This document shows, piece after piece, positions 1-10,064 of a stretch of DNA of 64,000 nucleotides. The translations under genes and the position numbers were made by a program. Below the pieces are notes generated by a model. The model was not told the origin of the DNA. It saw only the letters and a list, made by a program, of their open reading frames with translations, and searched no databases. This DNA comes from Microbacterium aoyamense. GTDB lineage: Bacteria; Actinomycetota; Actinomycetes; Actinomycetales; Microbacteriaceae. The stretch covers positions 372,001 to 436,000 of the forward strand of contig NZ_JAKNUT010000004.1 of assembly GCF_023155855.1 (NCBI RefSeq), given 5' to 3'. Within the stretch, counting starts at the first letter, position 1. Each line of letters begins with the position of its first letter.

Positions 1-739
1 TGAGCTCGGTGAACGGATCGAACGCCCCCGTGTGCACCTCGCCGGCCTGCAGACACACGATCGTGGGCCCTGACGGTGTGCCGTCGAGCGTCGCGGCTAG
101 GGCATCCGGGATCATCCGTCCTTCGCCATCGGTCGGCACGATGACGAGCTCGTCCGTTCCGATGCCGATGAAGCGCGCGGCGCGGTCGATGGATCCGTGC
201 CGGTGCTCCCCGACGACGAACCGGAGCGGCGGAGCTCCGCGCAGTCCCTGCGTCGTGAGGTCCCAGCCGGCACGGCGCATGACGGCGTGCTGTGCCACGG
301 CGAGGCACGTGAAGTTCGACACCTGCGCACCCGTGACGAATCCGACGGATGCCGCCGCCGGCAGCCCCAGCAGGTCGCACACCCAGGCGCCCGCGATGCG
401 CTCGAGCGCGACCGTGGTCGGGGTGAGCGTGCTCGACCCGGAGTTCTGGTCCCACGCCGACACGAGCCAGTCGGTCGCGAGCGCGGCGGGCAGTGTGCCG
501 CCGATGACGAAGCCGAAGAACCGCCCCCCGGGGATCGCCACCAGGCCGGGCTCGGCGCGTTCGGCGAGGTCGGCCACGACGGCAGCGGCATCCATCCCCT
601 CATCGGGCAGCTCCCCGCCGAACACGTCGAGCATCTCGGCGAGATCGGCGCGCGGCCAGACCGGTCGATCTTCGAGGGACTCGAGGAAGGCCGTCGCACC
701 GCGGTGCGCGGCGTCGAGGGCGCGCTGACGTTCGTCCAT
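1..739 (-). CDS. PLP-dependent decarboxylase (group II type), 3' end outside window
   Basis: The N-terminal 246 residues are present, starting at the ATG complementary to 737-739, and the frame stays open to the window edge. The protein resembles group II pyridoxal-phosphate decarboxylases, the family of aromatic-L-amino-acid, glutamate and diaminobutyrate decarboxylases. Visible family features are the segment [13 protein letters not shown], the stretch [28 protein letters not shown] near residue 125, and [12 protein letters not shown] close to the window edge. The catalytic Lys region is not in the window, so the substrate cannot be named. The gene diverges from yebC across 62 bases. Confidence is good for the fold and low for the substrate. 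Confidence 0.8.
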   Translation of the reverse strand, partial: MDERQRALDAAHRGATAFLESLEDRPVWPRADLAEMLDVFGGELPDEGMDAAAVVADLAERAEPGLVAIPGGRFFGFVIGGTLPAALATDWLVSAWDQNSGSSTLTPTTVALERIAGAWVCDLLGLPAAASVGFVTGAQVSNFTCLAVAQHAVMRRAGWDLTTQGLRGAPPLRFVVGEHRHGSIDRAARFIGIGTDELVIVPTDGEGRMIPDALAATLDGTPSGPTIVCLQAGEVHTGAFDPFTEL

Positions 740-788
740 GTAGAGGAGTGTTCTCGCCTGCGCGCGGTGATACAAGGATCCGCGCGTT

Positions 789-794
789 TAGAAT
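789..794 (+). promoter_or_regulatory. -10 box (TAGAAT) for leaderless yebC
   Basis: TAGAAT is followed by 7 bases and then the yebC ATG, so the predicted transcription start falls on or next to the start codon. No convincing -35 hexamer is visible. Confidence 0.55.
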
Positions 795-801
795 GGAAAG
801 C

Positions 802-1560
802 ATGTCCGGCCACTCCAAGTGGGCGACCACGAAGCACAAGAAGGCCGTCATCGACGCGCGTCGTGCCAAGTCGTTCGCCAAGCTCATCAAGAACATCGAA
901 GTCGCCGCGAAGCTCGGCGGCGCCGACCTCGCAGGCAACCCGACTCTGTACGACGCCGTGCAGAAGGCGAAGAAGACCTCGGTCCCCAACGACAACATCG
1001 ACCGCGCGATCAAGCGCGGCGCGGGGATCTCAGGCGAGTCGATCGAGTACCTCAACATCATGTACGAGGGCTACGGTCCGGGCGGCGTCGCCCTCATGAT
1101 CGAGTGCCTCACCGACAACAAGAACCGTGCCGCCGCTGAGGTGCGCACAGCGCTCAGCCGCAACGGCGCGACCTTGGCGGATCCGGGCAGCGTCGCGTAC
1201 AACTTCAGCCGCAAGGGCGTCATCGTCGTCGGCGGCGAGTCCACGACAGAGGACGACATCATGATGGCCGTGCTCGAGGCCGGGGCCGACGACGTCGAGC
1301 CCCACGCGCAGGGCTTCGAGGTCATCACCGAAGCGCACGACCTCGTGACCGTGCGCACGGCGCTGCAGGATGCCGGGATCGACTACGAGTCCGCCGACGT
1401 CGAGTTCGTGCCGAATCTCAAGGTCGAAGTGGATGCCGAGACCGCGCGGAAGATCTTCCGCATCATCGATGCACTCGAGGACAGCGACGACGTCCAGAAC
1501 GTCTACTCGAACTTCGACCTGACCCCCGAGGTGCAGGCCGAGCTCGAAGCCGACGACTGA
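802..1560 (+). CDS. yebC: YebC/PmpR family protein (TACO1-like)
   Basis: This 252-residue protein begins [19 protein letters not shown], the hallmark N-terminus of the YebC/TACO1 family. Bacterial members have been described as DNA-binding regulators (PmpR), and more recently as factors that help ribosomes through difficult motifs such as polyproline. The length (about 250 residues) is standard and the acidic tail ending in ELEADD is typical. The ATG at 802 was chosen because it gives the conserved N-terminus and sits 7 bases after a TAGAAT box. An upstream in-frame ATG at 748 would add residues unlike the family. It precedes ruvC, as in most Actinobacteria. Confidence 0.95.
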   Translation: MSGHSKWATTKHKKAVIDARRAKSFAKLIKNIEVAAKLGGADLAGNPTLYDAVQKAKKTSVPNDNIDRAIKRGAGISGESIEYLNIMYEGYGPGGVALMIECLTDNKNRAAAEVRTALSRNGATLADPGSVAYNFSRKGVIVVGGESTTEDDIMMAVLEAGADDVEPHAQGFEVITEAHDLVTVRTALQDAGIDYESADVEFVPNLKVEVDAETARKIFRIIDALEDSDDVQNVYSNFDLTPEVQAELEADD

Positions 1561-1617
1561 GCCGTTCCGTCCTCCCCGCCCCTCGTCCAGAGCGAGCGCG
1601 GCGGGACGAAACGCGTC

Positions 1618-1638
1618 GCGCCTCCCCGGCTGAGGCGC
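1618..1638. other. Perfect 7-bp inverted repeat between yebC and ruvC
   Basis: GCGCCTC and GAGGCGC flank a 7-base loop. There is no T-run, so it is a weak terminator candidate for yebC. It also lies about where the ruvC -35 region would be, so it could instead be a protein-binding site. Confidence 0.3.
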
Positions 1639-1648
1639 GTCGCCCGCA

Positions 1649-1654
1649 TAGCGT
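1649..1654 (+). promoter_or_regulatory. -10 box (TAGCGT) for leaderless ruvC
   Basis: TAGCGT is followed by exactly 6 bases and then the GTG start of ruvC, which predicts a leaderless transcript. The spacing is the same as for ruvA, aroQ, hisE, rpe and glsA in this window. Confidence 0.5.
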
Positions 1655-1660
1655 GGGGGA

Positions 1661-2230
1661 GTGACCCGTCGCCCCCCTCTGCGCGTGCTCGGCATCGATC
1701 CCGGGCTGACCCGCTGCGGTGTCGGGATCGTGGATGTCGCGCCCGACCGCTCCGCGACGCTCGTCTACGTCGGGGTCGTGCGGTCGGACGCCGGCGCGCG
1801 GATCGAGGAGCGCCTCGCGGCGATCGCGTCGGGGCTCCGCGCCCTGATCGACGAGCATCGGCCTACCGTCGTCGCGGTGGAGCGCGTGTTCGCGCAGCAC
1901 AATCGCCAGACCGTCATGGGCACGGCGCAGGCGAGCGGCATCGCGCTGCTCGTCGCGGGGGAGCGCGGGCTCCCCGCCGCGACCCACACCCCGACCGAGG
2001 TCAAGGCCGCCGTCACGGGGTACGGATCCGCCGACAAGCTGCAGGTGCAGGCGATGGTCGCCCGCATCCTGCGGCTGGACGAGCTGCCGAAACCGGCCGA
2101 CGCGGCCGACGCCCTCGCGATCGCGCTCTGCCACGCGTGGCGCGGTGGAGCGGCGGCGGCTCCGGCATCCGGAACCCTCACTCCCGCGCAGCGCGCGTGG
2201 GCCGACGCCGAGCGCCTCGCGCGCCGCTGA
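1661..2230 (+). CDS. ruvC: Holliday junction resolvase RuvC
   Basis: RuvC is the endonuclease that cuts Holliday junctions after RuvAB branch migration. The protein has 189 residues and an RNase H-like fold. The first catalytic Asp lies in GIDPGL (D13), the second acidic residue in AVERVF (E74), and a further pair in the C-terminal segment KPADAADALAIALCH. The start is a GTG with no Shine-Dalgarno sequence, 6 bases after TAGCGT, which suits leaderless translation. It is followed by ruvA after 46 bases that hold a separate promoter and a LexA-like box, so ruvC and ruvAB may be transcribed partly independently. Confidence 0.96.
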   Translation: MTRRPPLRVLGIDPGLTRCGVGIVDVAPDRSATLVYVGVVRSDAGARIEERLAAIASGLRALIDEHRPTVVAVERVFAQHNRQTVMGTAQASGIALLVAGERGLPAATHTPTEVKAAVTGYGSADKLQVQAMVARILRLDELPKPADAADALAIALCHAWRGGAAAAPASGTLTPAQRAWADAERLARR

Positions 2231-2239
2231 GCGTGTCGG

Positions 2240-2255
2240 TCGAACAAACGTCCGA
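2240..2255 (+). promoter_or_regulatory. LexA (SOS) box upstream of ruvA
   Basis: The sequence TCGAACAAACGTCCGA matches the Gram-positive and actinobacterial SOS consensus TCGAAC-N4-GTTCGA at 11 of 12 defined positions. It ends 9 bases upstream of the ruvA -10 box and so covers the -35 area, a standard repression geometry. It predicts DNA-damage induction of ruvAB. Confidence 0.75.
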
Positions 2256-2264
2256 ACCGCGCCG

Positions 2265-2270
2265 TAGGCT
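2265..2270 (+). promoter_or_regulatory. -10 box (TAGGCT) for leaderless ruvA
   Basis: TAGGCT is followed by 6 bases and the ruvA ATG. A start site at the ATG would leave no leader. The LexA-like box lies just upstream. Confidence 0.5.
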
Positions 2271-2276
2271 CGGAGC

Positions 2277-2894
2277 ATGATCTCCTCGCTCCGCGGCACG
2301 GTCGCGCACGTCGATGCGGACTCGATCGTCATCGAGGTCGGTGGTGTCGGCCTGACGGTCGCCATCGCACCACAGGTGTCGCACGCGGCGCATGTCGGCG
2401 ACACCCTGCACCTGCACACGACCCTCATCGTGCGCGAGGACGCGCTGTCGCTCTTCGGGTTCGAGAGCCGCGAAGAGCTGACGGTGTTCACGCAGCTGCT
2501 CGGCGTGACAGGTGTCGGGCCGAAGTCGGCGCTGGGCATCCTCGCGACGCTGACCGTGCCGCAGATCGCCGATGCCGTCGCATCCGACGACGACGCTCCG
2601 TTCCGCCGCGTCTCGGGCATCGGGCCCAAGACCGCGAAGCTCATCGTCGTCCAGCTCGCGGGCAAGATCGTCGCCTCCGCCACCGGCCCCGCCCGCGCAT
2701 CCGGCTCGGCCGGCATCGCACCGCAGGTCGTGCAGGCGCTCGTCGGGCTCGGATGGTCGGAGCGCACGGCGACCGAAGCCGTGGCATCCGTCGTCGACGA
2801 CGCGACCGCCGCCGACCTCGCGTCCGTGGCGGCGCTTCTGCGTCTCACGCTCTCGACGCTGGGTCCCGCGCGCAAGGAGTCCGTCGGTGGATGA
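2277..2894 (+). CDS. ruvA: Holliday junction branch migration protein RuvA
   Basis: RuvA is the junction-binding subunit that loads RuvB rings. The 205-residue protein starts [13 protein letters not shown], the conserved OB-fold N-terminus. Helix-hairpin-helix motifs follow in [16 protein letters not shown] and [14 protein letters not shown], and a C-terminal RuvB-contacting domain carries the segment [16 protein letters not shown]. The ATG fits the family start exactly. The end overlaps the ruvB start by 8 bases, so the two are translationally coupled. Regulation by LexA is likely given the box at 2240-2255. Confidence 0.96.
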   Translation: MISSLRGTVAHVDADSIVIEVGGVGLTVAIAPQVSHAAHVGDTLHLHTTLIVREDALSLFGFESREELTVFTQLLGVTGVGPKSALGILATLTVPQIADAVASDDDAPFRRVSGIGPKTAKLIVVQLAGKIVASATGPARASGSAGIAPQVVQALVGLGWSERTATEAVASVVDDATAADLASVAALLRLTLSTLGPARKESVGG

Positions 2895-3915
2895 CTTCCG
2901 CGATCCCGCCGAGCCCGTCGACGAGACCGAGCTCGCGATCGAGGGCGCCCTGCGCCCCGCATCCCTCGCCGAGTTCGTCGGCCAGCAGAAGGTCCGTGGG
3001 CAGCTGCAGCTGCTGCTGGATGCCGCGCGCCTGCAGCAGCGTCCGGCCGATCACATCCTGCTGTCGGGGCCTCCAGGACTCGGCAAGACGACGCTCGCGA
3101 TGATCGTCGCCCACGAGAGCGGGCGCCCGCTGCGGCTGTCGAGCGGTCCGGCGATCCAGCACGCCGGCGACCTGGCCGCCCTGCTGTCGAGCCTCACACC
3201 GGGCGAAGTGCTCTTCATCGACGAGATCCACCGCATGGCGCGCTCCGCGGAAGAGATGCTGTACCTCGCCATGGAGGACTTCCGCATCGACATCATGGTC
3301 GGCAAGGGAGCGGGAGCGACCAGCATCCCGCTCGATCTCGCACCCTTCACCCTCGTCGGGGCGACGACCCGCTCGGGCCTGCTGCCCAATCCGCTCCGCG
3401 ACCGCTTCGGCTTCACGGGCCACCTCGAGTTCTACGAGCCGCATGAGCTCGAACGCGTCATCGAGCGCTCGGCCGTCATGCTCGGCGTCACCGTGCCGGC
3501 GACGGCCCGCGAAGAGATCGCTCGCCGTTCGCGCGGCACACCGCGCATCGCGAACCGGCTGCTGCGTCGCGTCCGCGACTACGCGATCGTCCACGGCGCC
3601 GGTTCTGCGGCCACCACCGACGACGTGCACGCGGCCCTCGACCTCTACGACGTCGACTCGATCGGCCTCGACCGCCTCGATCGCGCAGTGCTCGAGGCTC
3701 TCGTCAAACGATTCCGCGGCGGTCCGGTGGGACTCAGCACGCTCGCGGTCGCGGTCGGCGAAGAGCCCGAGACGATCGAATCCGTCGTCGAGCCGTATCT
3801 CGTGCGCATCGGTTTCATGGGCCGCACACCACGCGGGCGGATCGCCACACCGCCCGCCTACGCGCACGTCGGCGTCCAGCCCGTCGATTCGGTGCTCGGA
3901 TTCGATGACCTATAA
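2887..3915 (+). CDS. ruvB: Holliday junction branch migration helicase RuvB
   Basis: RuvB is the AAA+ motor that drives branch migration with RuvA. The protein has 342 residues. It contains the Walker A motif [11 protein letters not shown], the Walker B motif LFIDEIHR, sensor 1 in [11 protein letters not shown], and a C-terminal winged helix with FMGRTPRGR. The start is GTG at 2887, reading [10 protein letters not shown], and it overlaps ruvA. The ATG 4 bases later is out of frame. The stop codon TAA lies inside a TATAAT box serving the next operon. Confidence 0.96.
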   Translation: MDDFRDPAEPVDETELAIEGALRPASLAEFVGQQKVRGQLQLLLDAARLQQRPADHILLSGPPGLGKTTLAMIVAHESGRPLRLSSGPAIQHAGDLAALLSSLTPGEVLFIDEIHRMARSAEEMLYLAMEDFRIDIMVGKGAGATSIPLDLAPFTLVGATTRSGLLPNPLRDRFGFTGHLEFYEPHELERVIERSAVMLGVTVPATAREEIARRSRGTPRIANRLLRRVRDYAIVHGAGSAATTDDVHAALDLYDVDSIGLDRLDRAVLEALVKRFRGGPVGLSTLAVAVGEEPETIESVVEPYLVRIGFMGRTPRGRIATPPAYAHVGVQPVDSVLGFDDL

Positions 3916-3916
3916 T
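3911..3916 (+). promoter_or_regulatory. -10 box (TATAAT) for yajC-secD-secF
   Basis: A perfect TATAAT overlaps the ruvB stop codon. The predicted start near 3923 leaves a leader of about 74 bases before yajC. The -35 candidate (TTCGGT, 3888-3893) is poor. Confidence 0.6.
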
Positions 3917-3996
3917 CGCTGAAGGCTTTCGCCCACCCCCTCTCTCAGGCAGCGCCGCCGTCGCGCGTGCCTCACCCGAAAGGTGATCCCACCTCC

Positions 3997-4449
3997 ATGG
4001 ACTTCACAGCCTTCTTCTCCAACTACGGGCTCATCATCCTGCTCGTACTGCTGCTCGTGTTCATGTTCTGGAGCTCGCGCCGTCGCATGCAGAAGCAGAA
4101 GGCCGAGCAGGAGGCCAAGGCGCGCCAGACCGTCCCGGGAGCCGAGGTGCTGCTGCAGGGTGGTCTCTACGGCACCGTCGTCGCGTACGACGCCGACAAC
4201 CTCGACCAGCCCGCCGTCGTCGAGATCGCGCCCGGCGTCGAGATCAAGGTGCACAGCCAGGCGATCCTGCGCGTCGTCGAGCCCACGACGGGCTTCGTGA
4301 CCGAAGACGACTTCATCGAGGCCGAGGAATCGCACGACGAGTACGTCGCGGGCGTCGCGAACGGCGACATCACGTCGATCAGCGACGACCACGCTCGCGC
4401 GGCGGCCGATGAGGCGACCGAGCCGGAGAACAAGAAGCCCGAAGCCTGA
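3997..4449 (+). CDS. yajC: Preprotein translocase subunit YajC
   Basis: YajC is a small membrane partner of SecDF in the Sec translocon. The 150-residue protein has a single N-terminal membrane segment (about residues 9-25, GLIILLVLLLVFMFW). A basic stretch WSSRRRMQKQKAE follows, then the cytosolic domain with PGAEVLLQGGLYGTVV, in which YajC normally has the motif GD-V-T-xGG-YG. The acidic tail after residue 110 is actinobacterial. The ATG is preceded by GAAAGG. Earlier in-frame GTG codons lie in the leader and would place charged residues before the membrane segment. Confidence 0.93.
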   Translation: MDFTAFFSNYGLIILLVLLLVFMFWSSRRRMQKQKAEQEAKARQTVPGAEVLLQGGLYGTVVAYDADNLDQPAVVEIAPGVEIKVHSQAILRVVEPTTGFVTEDDFIEAEESHDEYVAGVANGDITSISDDHARAAADEATEPENKKPEA

Positions 4450-4489
4450 TCCGGTCCTGTACGACCGCCTGAAGAGAAGCTGACCCACT

Positions 4490-6229
4490 GTGGCGACATC
4501 CACCCCTGTCCGGCATGCCTGGCGTGCGCTGCTCGGACTCCTCGTGATCACTGCGGTGCTCTTCGGGATCAACGCGCTCGGCGTCTTCGTCTTCAAAGAC
4601 GCGAACGGCAACGGCCAGAGCTCCTGGGCACCTGAGCTCGCGCTCGACCTGCAGGGCGGCACGCAGATCATCCTCGAGGCGAAGACGACCGACGGCGTCG
4701 CGCCCACGCAGGAGCAGATGAACCAGGCCGTCACGATCATCCGCCAGCGCGTAGATGCCTCGGGCGTCGGCGAAGCCGATGTCACGACCGAGGGCGGCAG
4801 CAACATCGTCGTGCAGATCCCCGGCGAGGCCGACGAGGCGACCCGCAACCGCATCGAGTCCGCCGCGCAGCTCCAGCTGCGCGCCGTCCTCTTCACGGGT
4901 TCGCCCGCGACGTCGTTCGTCGGCGACGACGGGAACGAGACGCCGTACCCCACGCCCGACCCGACGCTCGAGTCCACGCCGACGGCAGCGCCGACGAACG
5001 GCAGCGACCCGTCGTGGATCACTCCCGCTCTGCAGGCGGAGTACCTCGCCTACGACTGCGCGAGCCCCGACAACGACCCGGCGAACGCACCGGCGGACGA
5101 ACCGCTCATCACGTGCGATCCCGACGGGACGGTCAAGTACATCCTCGGCCAGGTCGAGATCGACGGCTCGTCGATCTCGGATGCGACGTTCGGCCTCGAG
5201 CAGCAGACCAACCGCTGGGCCGTCAACCTCGTCTTCGACAGCGAGGGCACCGAGGTCTTCGGCGACATCAGCCAGCGCCTGTACGGTGCGACGCCGCCAC
5301 TGAACCAGTTCGCGTTCGTGCTCGACGGCTACGTCCTGTCGGCGCCGAGCATGAACGGCGTCATCCTCGACGGCAAGCCCAGCATCACGGGCAGCTTCAC
5401 GCAGGAGACCGCGAAGACCCTCGCCGACCAGCTCAAGTACGGTGCCCTGCCGCTGAGCTTCGAGGTCGTGAGCTCCAACACCATCTCGGCGACGCTCGGT
5501 TCGCAGCAGCTGCAGATCGGGCTCATCGCCGGTCTCATCGGCCTCGTGCTCGTCGCGCTGTACTCGCTCATCGTCTACCGCGCGCTCGGCTTCGTCATCA
5601 TCGCTTCGCTCATCGTGATGGGTGTGCTCACGTACATCACGCTGTGCATCCTGGCCTGGCGCATGGGCTTCCGCCTGTCGCTCGCGGGCGTCGCCGGTGT
5701 CATCGTGTCGATCGGCTTCACCGCCGACTCGTTCATCATCTACTTCGAACGAATACGAGACGAACTGCGCGACGGCAAGTCGATCACGGCGTCCGTCGAA
5801 GACGGCTGGGGCCGCGCCAAGCGCACGATCTACATCTCCAAGTCGATCAACATCCTCGCCGCCGTCGTGCTGTACATCCTGGCCGACGCGACGGTGAAGG
5901 GCTTCGCCTTCACCCTCGGTCTCACGACCGTGATCGACGTCGTCATCTTCATCCTGTTCACCCACCCGGTCATGCAGCTGCTGGCTCGCACGCGGTTCTT
6001 CGGTTCGGGGCATCCGCTGTCCGGACTCGACCCCGAATCGCTCGGTGCCGTCTATCGCGGTCGCGCGCAGTTCCGTGCTCCCGTGACCGACAAGGCCACG
6101 ACCAGCGCCGGCCGCCGCGCCACGAAGTCGCGGAGTGAGGCGGAGCGTCGGCAGACGATCGCGGAACGCAAGCAGGCGGAGCTCAACGCCGCGAATGCGT
6201 CGGACAACGGCAAGAAGGCGAACGACTGA
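4490..6229 (+). CDS. secD: Protein translocase subunit SecD
   Basis: SecD uses the proton-motive force to help protein export. The protein has 579 residues. One membrane segment lies at about 13-35 and is followed by the first periplasmic domain with DLQGGTQIILE. Five further membrane segments run from about residue 345 and include the conserved region GVIVSIGFTADSFIIYFERIRDE. An insertion rich in Pro, Thr and Asp occupies about residues 145-176, inside the extracytoplasmic domain. The C-terminus is a long basic cytosolic tail. The start is GTG with GAAGAGAAG upstream. The stop overlaps the secF ATG (ATGA-type coupling). Confidence 0.95.
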   Translation: MATSTPVRHAWRALLGLLVITAVLFGINALGVFVFKDANGNGQSSWAPELALDLQGGTQIILEAKTTDGVAPTQEQMNQAVTIIRQRVDASGVGEADVTTEGGSNIVVQIPGEADEATRNRIESAAQLQLRAVLFTGSPATSFVGDDGNETPYPTPDPTLESTPTAAPTNGSDPSWITPALQAEYLAYDCASPDNDPANAPADEPLITCDPDGTVKYILGQVEIDGSSISDATFGLEQQTNRWAVNLVFDSEGTEVFGDISQRLYGATPPLNQFAFVLDGYVLSAPSMNGVILDGKPSITGSFTQETAKTLADQLKYGALPLSFEVVSSNTISATLGSQQLQIGLIAGLIGLVLVALYSLIVYRALGFVIIASLIVMGVLTYITLCILAWRMGFRLSLAGVAGVIVSIGFTADSFIIYFERIRDELRDGKSITASVEDGWGRAKRTIYISKSINILAAVVLYILADATVKGFAFTLGLTTVIDVVIFILFTHPVMQLLARTRFFGSGHPLSGLDPESLGAVYRGRAQFRAPVTDKATTSAGRRATKSRSEAERRQTIAERKQAELNAANASDNGKKAND

Positions 6230-7218
6230 TGCGCTCCATGAGCCAGCTCGGCAACGATCTCTACACGGGCAAGACGTCCTTCCCCTTCGTCGGCCGTCGC
6301 CGTCTGTGGTTCCTCATCGCGGCGATCCTCGTGATCGGGGCTGCCCTCGTGCCGCTCTTCCGCCCCATCCAGTTCTCGATCGAGTTCACCGGCGGGTCGC
6401 AGTTCGTCGTGTCGGGTGTCGCCGACCCCGACCAGTCCACGGCCACCGAGGCCGTGCAGTCCGTCGTCCCCGACGCCACCACCAAGGTCGCCACGGTCGG
6501 CACCGACACGATCCGCGTGCAGACCGACCAGCTGACGGATGCCGAGACCCGCGAGGTCACGACGGCTCTCGCCGACGCGTACGACGTGGACGTCTCGGAA
6601 GTCACCTACTCGTTCATCGGCCCCAGCTGGGGAGCAGACGTCACGCGCCAGTCGCTGTGGGGCCTCGCGATCTTCCTCGCGCTGACCTTCATCATCCTGG
6701 CGCTGTACTTCCGCACGTGGAAGATGTCGGTCGCCGCCATCATCGGCCTCGTCGACGTCCTCGTCGTCTCGATCGGCATCTACGCCCTCTTCGGCTTCGA
6801 GATCTCACCGGCGGCCGTCATCGGCTTCCTGACGATCCTCTCGTACGCCCTGTACGACACGACGGTCGTGTTCGACAAGATCCGAGAGAACACGCACGAA
6901 GACGGCGAAGTATCGGGCCGCACGTTCGGCGAATCGGTCAACCTGGCCGTCAACCAGACGCTCGTGCGCTCGATCAACACGACGGTCGTCGCGATCCTGC
7001 CGACCGGAGCGATCCTGTTCATCGGTGCACTGTGGCTGGGTGCCCAGACGCTGACCGACATCTCGCTGTCGATCTTCGTCGGCACGATCGTGGCCGCGTA
7101 CTCGACGATCTTCGTCGCCGCGCCGCTCTACTCGCTCCTGCGCGAGAACGAGCCGGGCATCAAGGCACGCGACGCGCGCGTGCTCGCTGCGCGCGAACGG
7201 GCCGGCATCCCGGCCTGA
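6229..7218 (+). CDS. secF: Protein translocase subunit SecF
   Basis: SecF is the partner of SecD in the export motor. The protein has 329 residues. The first membrane segment is at about residues 23-40, followed by [13 protein letters not shown], the SecF form of the D/F signature. Five C-terminal membrane segments include [16 protein letters not shown] and [13 protein letters not shown], both diagnostic for SecF. The ATG at 6229 overlaps the secD stop. A second ATG at 6238 (MSQLGNDLY) is also possible and would shorten the protein by three residues. Confidence 0.95.
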   Translation: MRSMSQLGNDLYTGKTSFPFVGRRRLWFLIAAILVIGAALVPLFRPIQFSIEFTGGSQFVVSGVADPDQSTATEAVQSVVPDATTKVATVGTDTIRVQTDQLTDAETREVTTALADAYDVDVSEVTYSFIGPSWGADVTRQSLWGLAIFLALTFIILALYFRTWKMSVAAIIGLVDVLVVSIGIYALFGFEISPAAVIGFLTILSYALYDTTVVFDKIRENTHEDGEVSGRTFGESVNLAVNQTLVRSINTTVVAILPTGAILFIGALWLGAQTLTDISLSIFVGTIVAAYSTIFVAAPLYSLLRENEPGIKARDARVLAARERAGIPA

Positions 7219-7236
7219 GGCCCTCCGCTGCGGGCG

Positions 7237-7242
7237 TAGGAT
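7237..7242 (+). promoter_or_regulatory. -10 box (TAGGAT) for rsh
   Basis: TAGGAT is followed by a short purine-rich leader (GGGAGGGGAGG) that serves as the ribosome binding site for the ATG at 7265. Confidence 0.45.
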
Positions 7243-7264
7243 CTCCGGGAGGGGAGGCGATCGG

Positions 7265-9514
7265 ATGACAGAGACCGTCCCCCCTGCCCAGTCCTCCTCG
7301 CTGCGGCGACTCGTGCCGCGGATCTTCTCGCGCTCCGTCCGCCGCGACGGGGTCGAGCAGCTGCTGCGGACCGTGCGCACGCATCACCCCAAGGGCGATC
7401 TCGCGATCGTCGAGCGCGCGTACGGCGTCGCGGAGGCGGCGCACCAGGGACAGACGCGGCAGAGCGGCGAGCCCTACATCACGCACCCGCTCGCGGTCGC
7501 GCAGATCCTCGCCGACCTCGGCCTCGGACCCAAGGCGATCGCCGCCGCGCTGCTCCACGACACGGTGGAGGACACCGGCTACGGTCTCGACACGCTCACG
7601 GGCGAGTTCGGCGACGAGGTCGCGATGCTCGTCGACGGCGTGACCAAGCTCGACAAGGTCAAGTACGGCGAGAGCGCGCAGGCGGAGACGGTCCGCAAGA
7701 TGATCGTCGCGATGTCGCGCGACATCCGCGTCCTCCTCATCAAGCTCGCGGATCGCCTCCACAACGCGCGCACGTGGGGCTTCGTCCCTCCTGAGAAGGC
7801 GAAGAAGAAGGCGACCGAGACCCTCGAGATCTACGCTCCGCTCGCGCATCGGCTCGGCATCCAGGCCATCAAATCGGAGCTCGAGGACCTCTCTTTCGCC
7901 GTGCTGCACCCGAAGCTCTATGCCGAGATCGACAGCCTCGTGAAGCAGCGGACACCGCAGCGCGAACAGTATGTGCAGAGCGTGATCGACGCGGTCGACG
8001 GCGACCTGCGCGATCTCAGGATCCGCGGCAAGGTCATGGGCCGGCCCAAACAGCTCTACTCCGTGTACCAGAAGATGGTCGTGCGGGGTCGCGAGTTCGA
8101 CGACATCTACGACCTCATCGGCATCCGCATCATGGTCGGCAGCGTCCGTGACTGCTACGCCGTGCTCGGCGCGATCCATGCCCGGTGGACCCCGCTGCCC
8201 GGGCGTTTCAAGGACTACATCGCCACCCCGAAGTTCAACCTGTACCAGTCGCTGCACACGACCGTCATCGGCCCCGGCGGGCGCACGGTCGAGATCCAGA
8301 TCCGTACCAACGAGATGCACCAGCAGGCGGAGTACGGCGTCGCGGCGCACTGGAAGTACAAAGAGCGGATGAACGGCGGCAAGACCGACGCCAAGTCGGT
8401 CGACACCGACATGGCGTGGCTCGCCCACATCTCGGACTGGCAGGCCGAGACCGCTGATCCCGGTGAGTTCCTCGACTCGCTGCGATTCGAGATCGGCGCG
8501 AAGGAGGTCTACGTCTTCACGCCCAAGGGGCGCGTCGTCGGCCTTCCGACCGGCGCGACACCCGTCGACTTCGCCTACGCCGTGCACACCGAGATCGGTC
8601 ACCGCACGATGGGCGCGAAGGTCAACGGGCGCCTCGTGCCGCTCGAGTCCGAGTTGCAGAGCGGCGACGTCGTCGAGGTGTTCACGTCGAAGAATCCGGA
8701 TGCCGGTCCCAGCCAGGACTGGATGTCGTTCGTCAAGAGCACCCGTGCGCGCAACAAGATCCGCGGCTGGTTCACGAAGGAGCGCCGCGAAGAGGCGATC
8801 GAGCAGGGCAAGGAGGCCATCGCCCGCGCGATGCGCCGCCAGAACCTGCCGCTGCAGCGCCTCATGAGCCAGGACTCGTTCACCGAGGTCGCGCAGCAGC
8901 TGCGCTACGAGGACGTCTCCGCGCTGTACGCCGCCGTCGGCGAGGGTCACGTCTCGACGCAATCGGTGATCGAGAAGGTCACGGCGCTCGTGAGCACGAC
9001 CGAGACGTCGACGGGACCCATCGATCTGCCCCAGATCGGGCGCTCGCGCGCACCCCGCGGCGGCGACTCGGGCGTTCTCGTGCGCGGAGCTCCCGACATC
9101 CTCGTCAAGCTCGCGAAGTGCTGCACGCCCGTGCCCGGCGACGAGATCATGGGGTTCGTCACGCGAGGGAGCGGGGTCTCGGTGCACCGGACCGACTGCA
9201 CGAACGTGAAATCCCTCATGGACGACACCGAGAGACTCATCGAGGTCGAGTGGGCCCCCACGACCAAGAGCGTCTTCCTCGTGCAGATCCAGATCGAGGC
9301 GCTCGACCGCTCGGGTCTGCTCAGCGACGTGACCCGGGTCCTCAGCGAGCATCACGTGAACATCCTGTCGGCGACGGTGTCGACCACGAACGACCGGCTC
9401 GCGCTCAGCCGGTTCGTGTTCGAGATGGGCGACATCGTGCATCTCGAGCGCGTGCTCAACGCGGTCCGGCGCATCGACGCCGTCTACGACGTGTATCGCG
9501 TCACGTCATCCTGA
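7265..9514 (+). CDS. rsh: Bifunctional (p)ppGpp synthetase/hydrolase (Rel/Rsh)
   Basis: This enzyme makes and degrades (p)ppGpp in the stringent response. The protein has 749 residues, typical of long actinobacterial Rel. Domains in order: an HD hydrolase domain (about 45-190) with intact LLHDTVEDT (H98, D99); a synthetase domain (about 245-360) with [29 protein letters not shown] and [14 protein letters not shown]; a TGS domain (about 415-475) with [21 protein letters not shown]; and a C-terminal ACT domain from about 670. Both active-site sets look complete, so I call it bifunctional. The gene converges on the AbiEi-like gene with a 9-base overlap. Confidence 0.95.
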   Translation: MTETVPPAQSSSLRRLVPRIFSRSVRRDGVEQLLRTVRTHHPKGDLAIVERAYGVAEAAHQGQTRQSGEPYITHPLAVAQILADLGLGPKAIAAALLHDTVEDTGYGLDTLTGEFGDEVAMLVDGVTKLDKVKYGESAQAETVRKMIVAMSRDIRVLLIKLADRLHNARTWGFVPPEKAKKKATETLEIYAPLAHRLGIQAIKSELEDLSFAVLHPKLYAEIDSLVKQRTPQREQYVQSVIDAVDGDLRDLRIRGKVMGRPKQLYSVYQKMVVRGREFDDIYDLIGIRIMVGSVRDCYAVLGAIHARWTPLPGRFKDYIATPKFNLYQSLHTTVIGPGGRTVEIQIRTNEMHQQAEYGVAAHWKYKERMNGGKTDAKSVDTDMAWLAHISDWQAETADPGEFLDSLRFEIGAKEVYVFTPKGRVVGLPTGATPVDFAYAVHTEIGHRTMGAKVNGRLVPLESELQSGDVVEVFTSKNPDAGPSQDWMSFVKSTRARNKIRGWFTKERREEAIEQGKEAIARAMRRQNLPLQRLMSQDSFTEVAQQLRYEDVSALYAAVGEGHVSTQSVIEKVTALVSTTETSTGPIDLPQIGRSRAPRGGDSGVLVRGAPDILVKLAKCCTPVPGDEIMGFVTRGSGVSVHRTDCTNVKSLMDDTERLIEVEWAPTTKSVFLVQIQIEALDRSGLLSDVTRVLSEHHVNILSATVSTTNDRLALSRFVFEMGDIVHLERVLNAVRRIDAVYDVYRVTSS

Positions 9515-10057
9515 CCGGGCTCGGCCGGCGAGTTCGATCAGTCGCTGCCGCGCGCGCCGCTTGTGCGGAAGCGAGGGGTGGTCGTCGAGCCACGTGACGG
9601 CGCGCAGAGCGAGTCCGTCGTTCTCGGCCGCGAGCAGAGCCGCCGCGTGCTCGTGCGCGGGATCGGCCACCCGGGCGAGATCGGCGAGCGTGCGCACGGG
9701 GGACGTGACCCGGACGCCACCGAGCCGCACGAGGTCCGCCTCGTCGATCGCGAGATCGCGGTAGACGAGGCGGGGCGCGAGCGGCGGATGCACGCGTCGG
9801 GTCACAGCGCGTTGCACGGTGTGTCGAGCGGGGGGCTCGCCCAACGCCCCGTGGATCCACGCCGCGCTCAGGTGCGTCGCTGCCAGCGTGTCGCCGAGGA
9901 GTCCCCGCAGGGATTCCGCGCGCAGCGACGCCGTCTCGACCGCGTCGGCGGGAAGATAGGCGTCGCCCAGACCCACGAGGTGGCCATCGAGGCACGCGGC
10001 CGACAGCTCGGCGGGGGAGAGCCGGTCATCGGCGAAGTACAGGAACGGAGACGCCAC
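9506..10057 (-). CDS. AbiEi antitoxin-like / DUF-type DNA-binding protein, no toxin partner
   Basis: The 183-residue protein resembles the many actinobacterial proteins annotated as type IV AbiEi-family antitoxins. It shows an N-terminal segment [20 protein letters not shown], then [22 protein letters not shown] and [14 protein letters not shown], the last being the common AbiEi_C-like core. No AbiEii nucleotidyltransferase toxin is adjacent, so a working toxin-antitoxin pair is not supported here. I chose GTG at 10057. The alternative TTG at 10117 lies inside the strong hairpin 10097-10128 that ends the upstream gene. A perfect 7-bp inverted repeat sits just upstream of the GTG. The 3' end overlaps rsh by 9 bases. 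Confidence 0.6.
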   Translation of the reverse strand: MASPFLYFADDRLSPAELSAACLDGHLVGLGDAYLPADAVETASLRAESLRGLLGDTLAATHLSAAWIHGALGEPPARHTVQRAVTRRVHPPLAPRLVYRDLAIDEADLVRLGGVRVTSPVRTLADLARVADPAHEHAAALLAAENDGLALRAVTWLDDHPSLPHKRRARQRLIELAGRARSG

Positions 10058-10064
10058 ACAAGAA

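Noticed and set aside
9506..10057. Complete type IV toxin-antitoxin system
   Set aside because: Only the antitoxin-like gene is present; both neighbours (rsh and the DUF349 gene) are unrelated.
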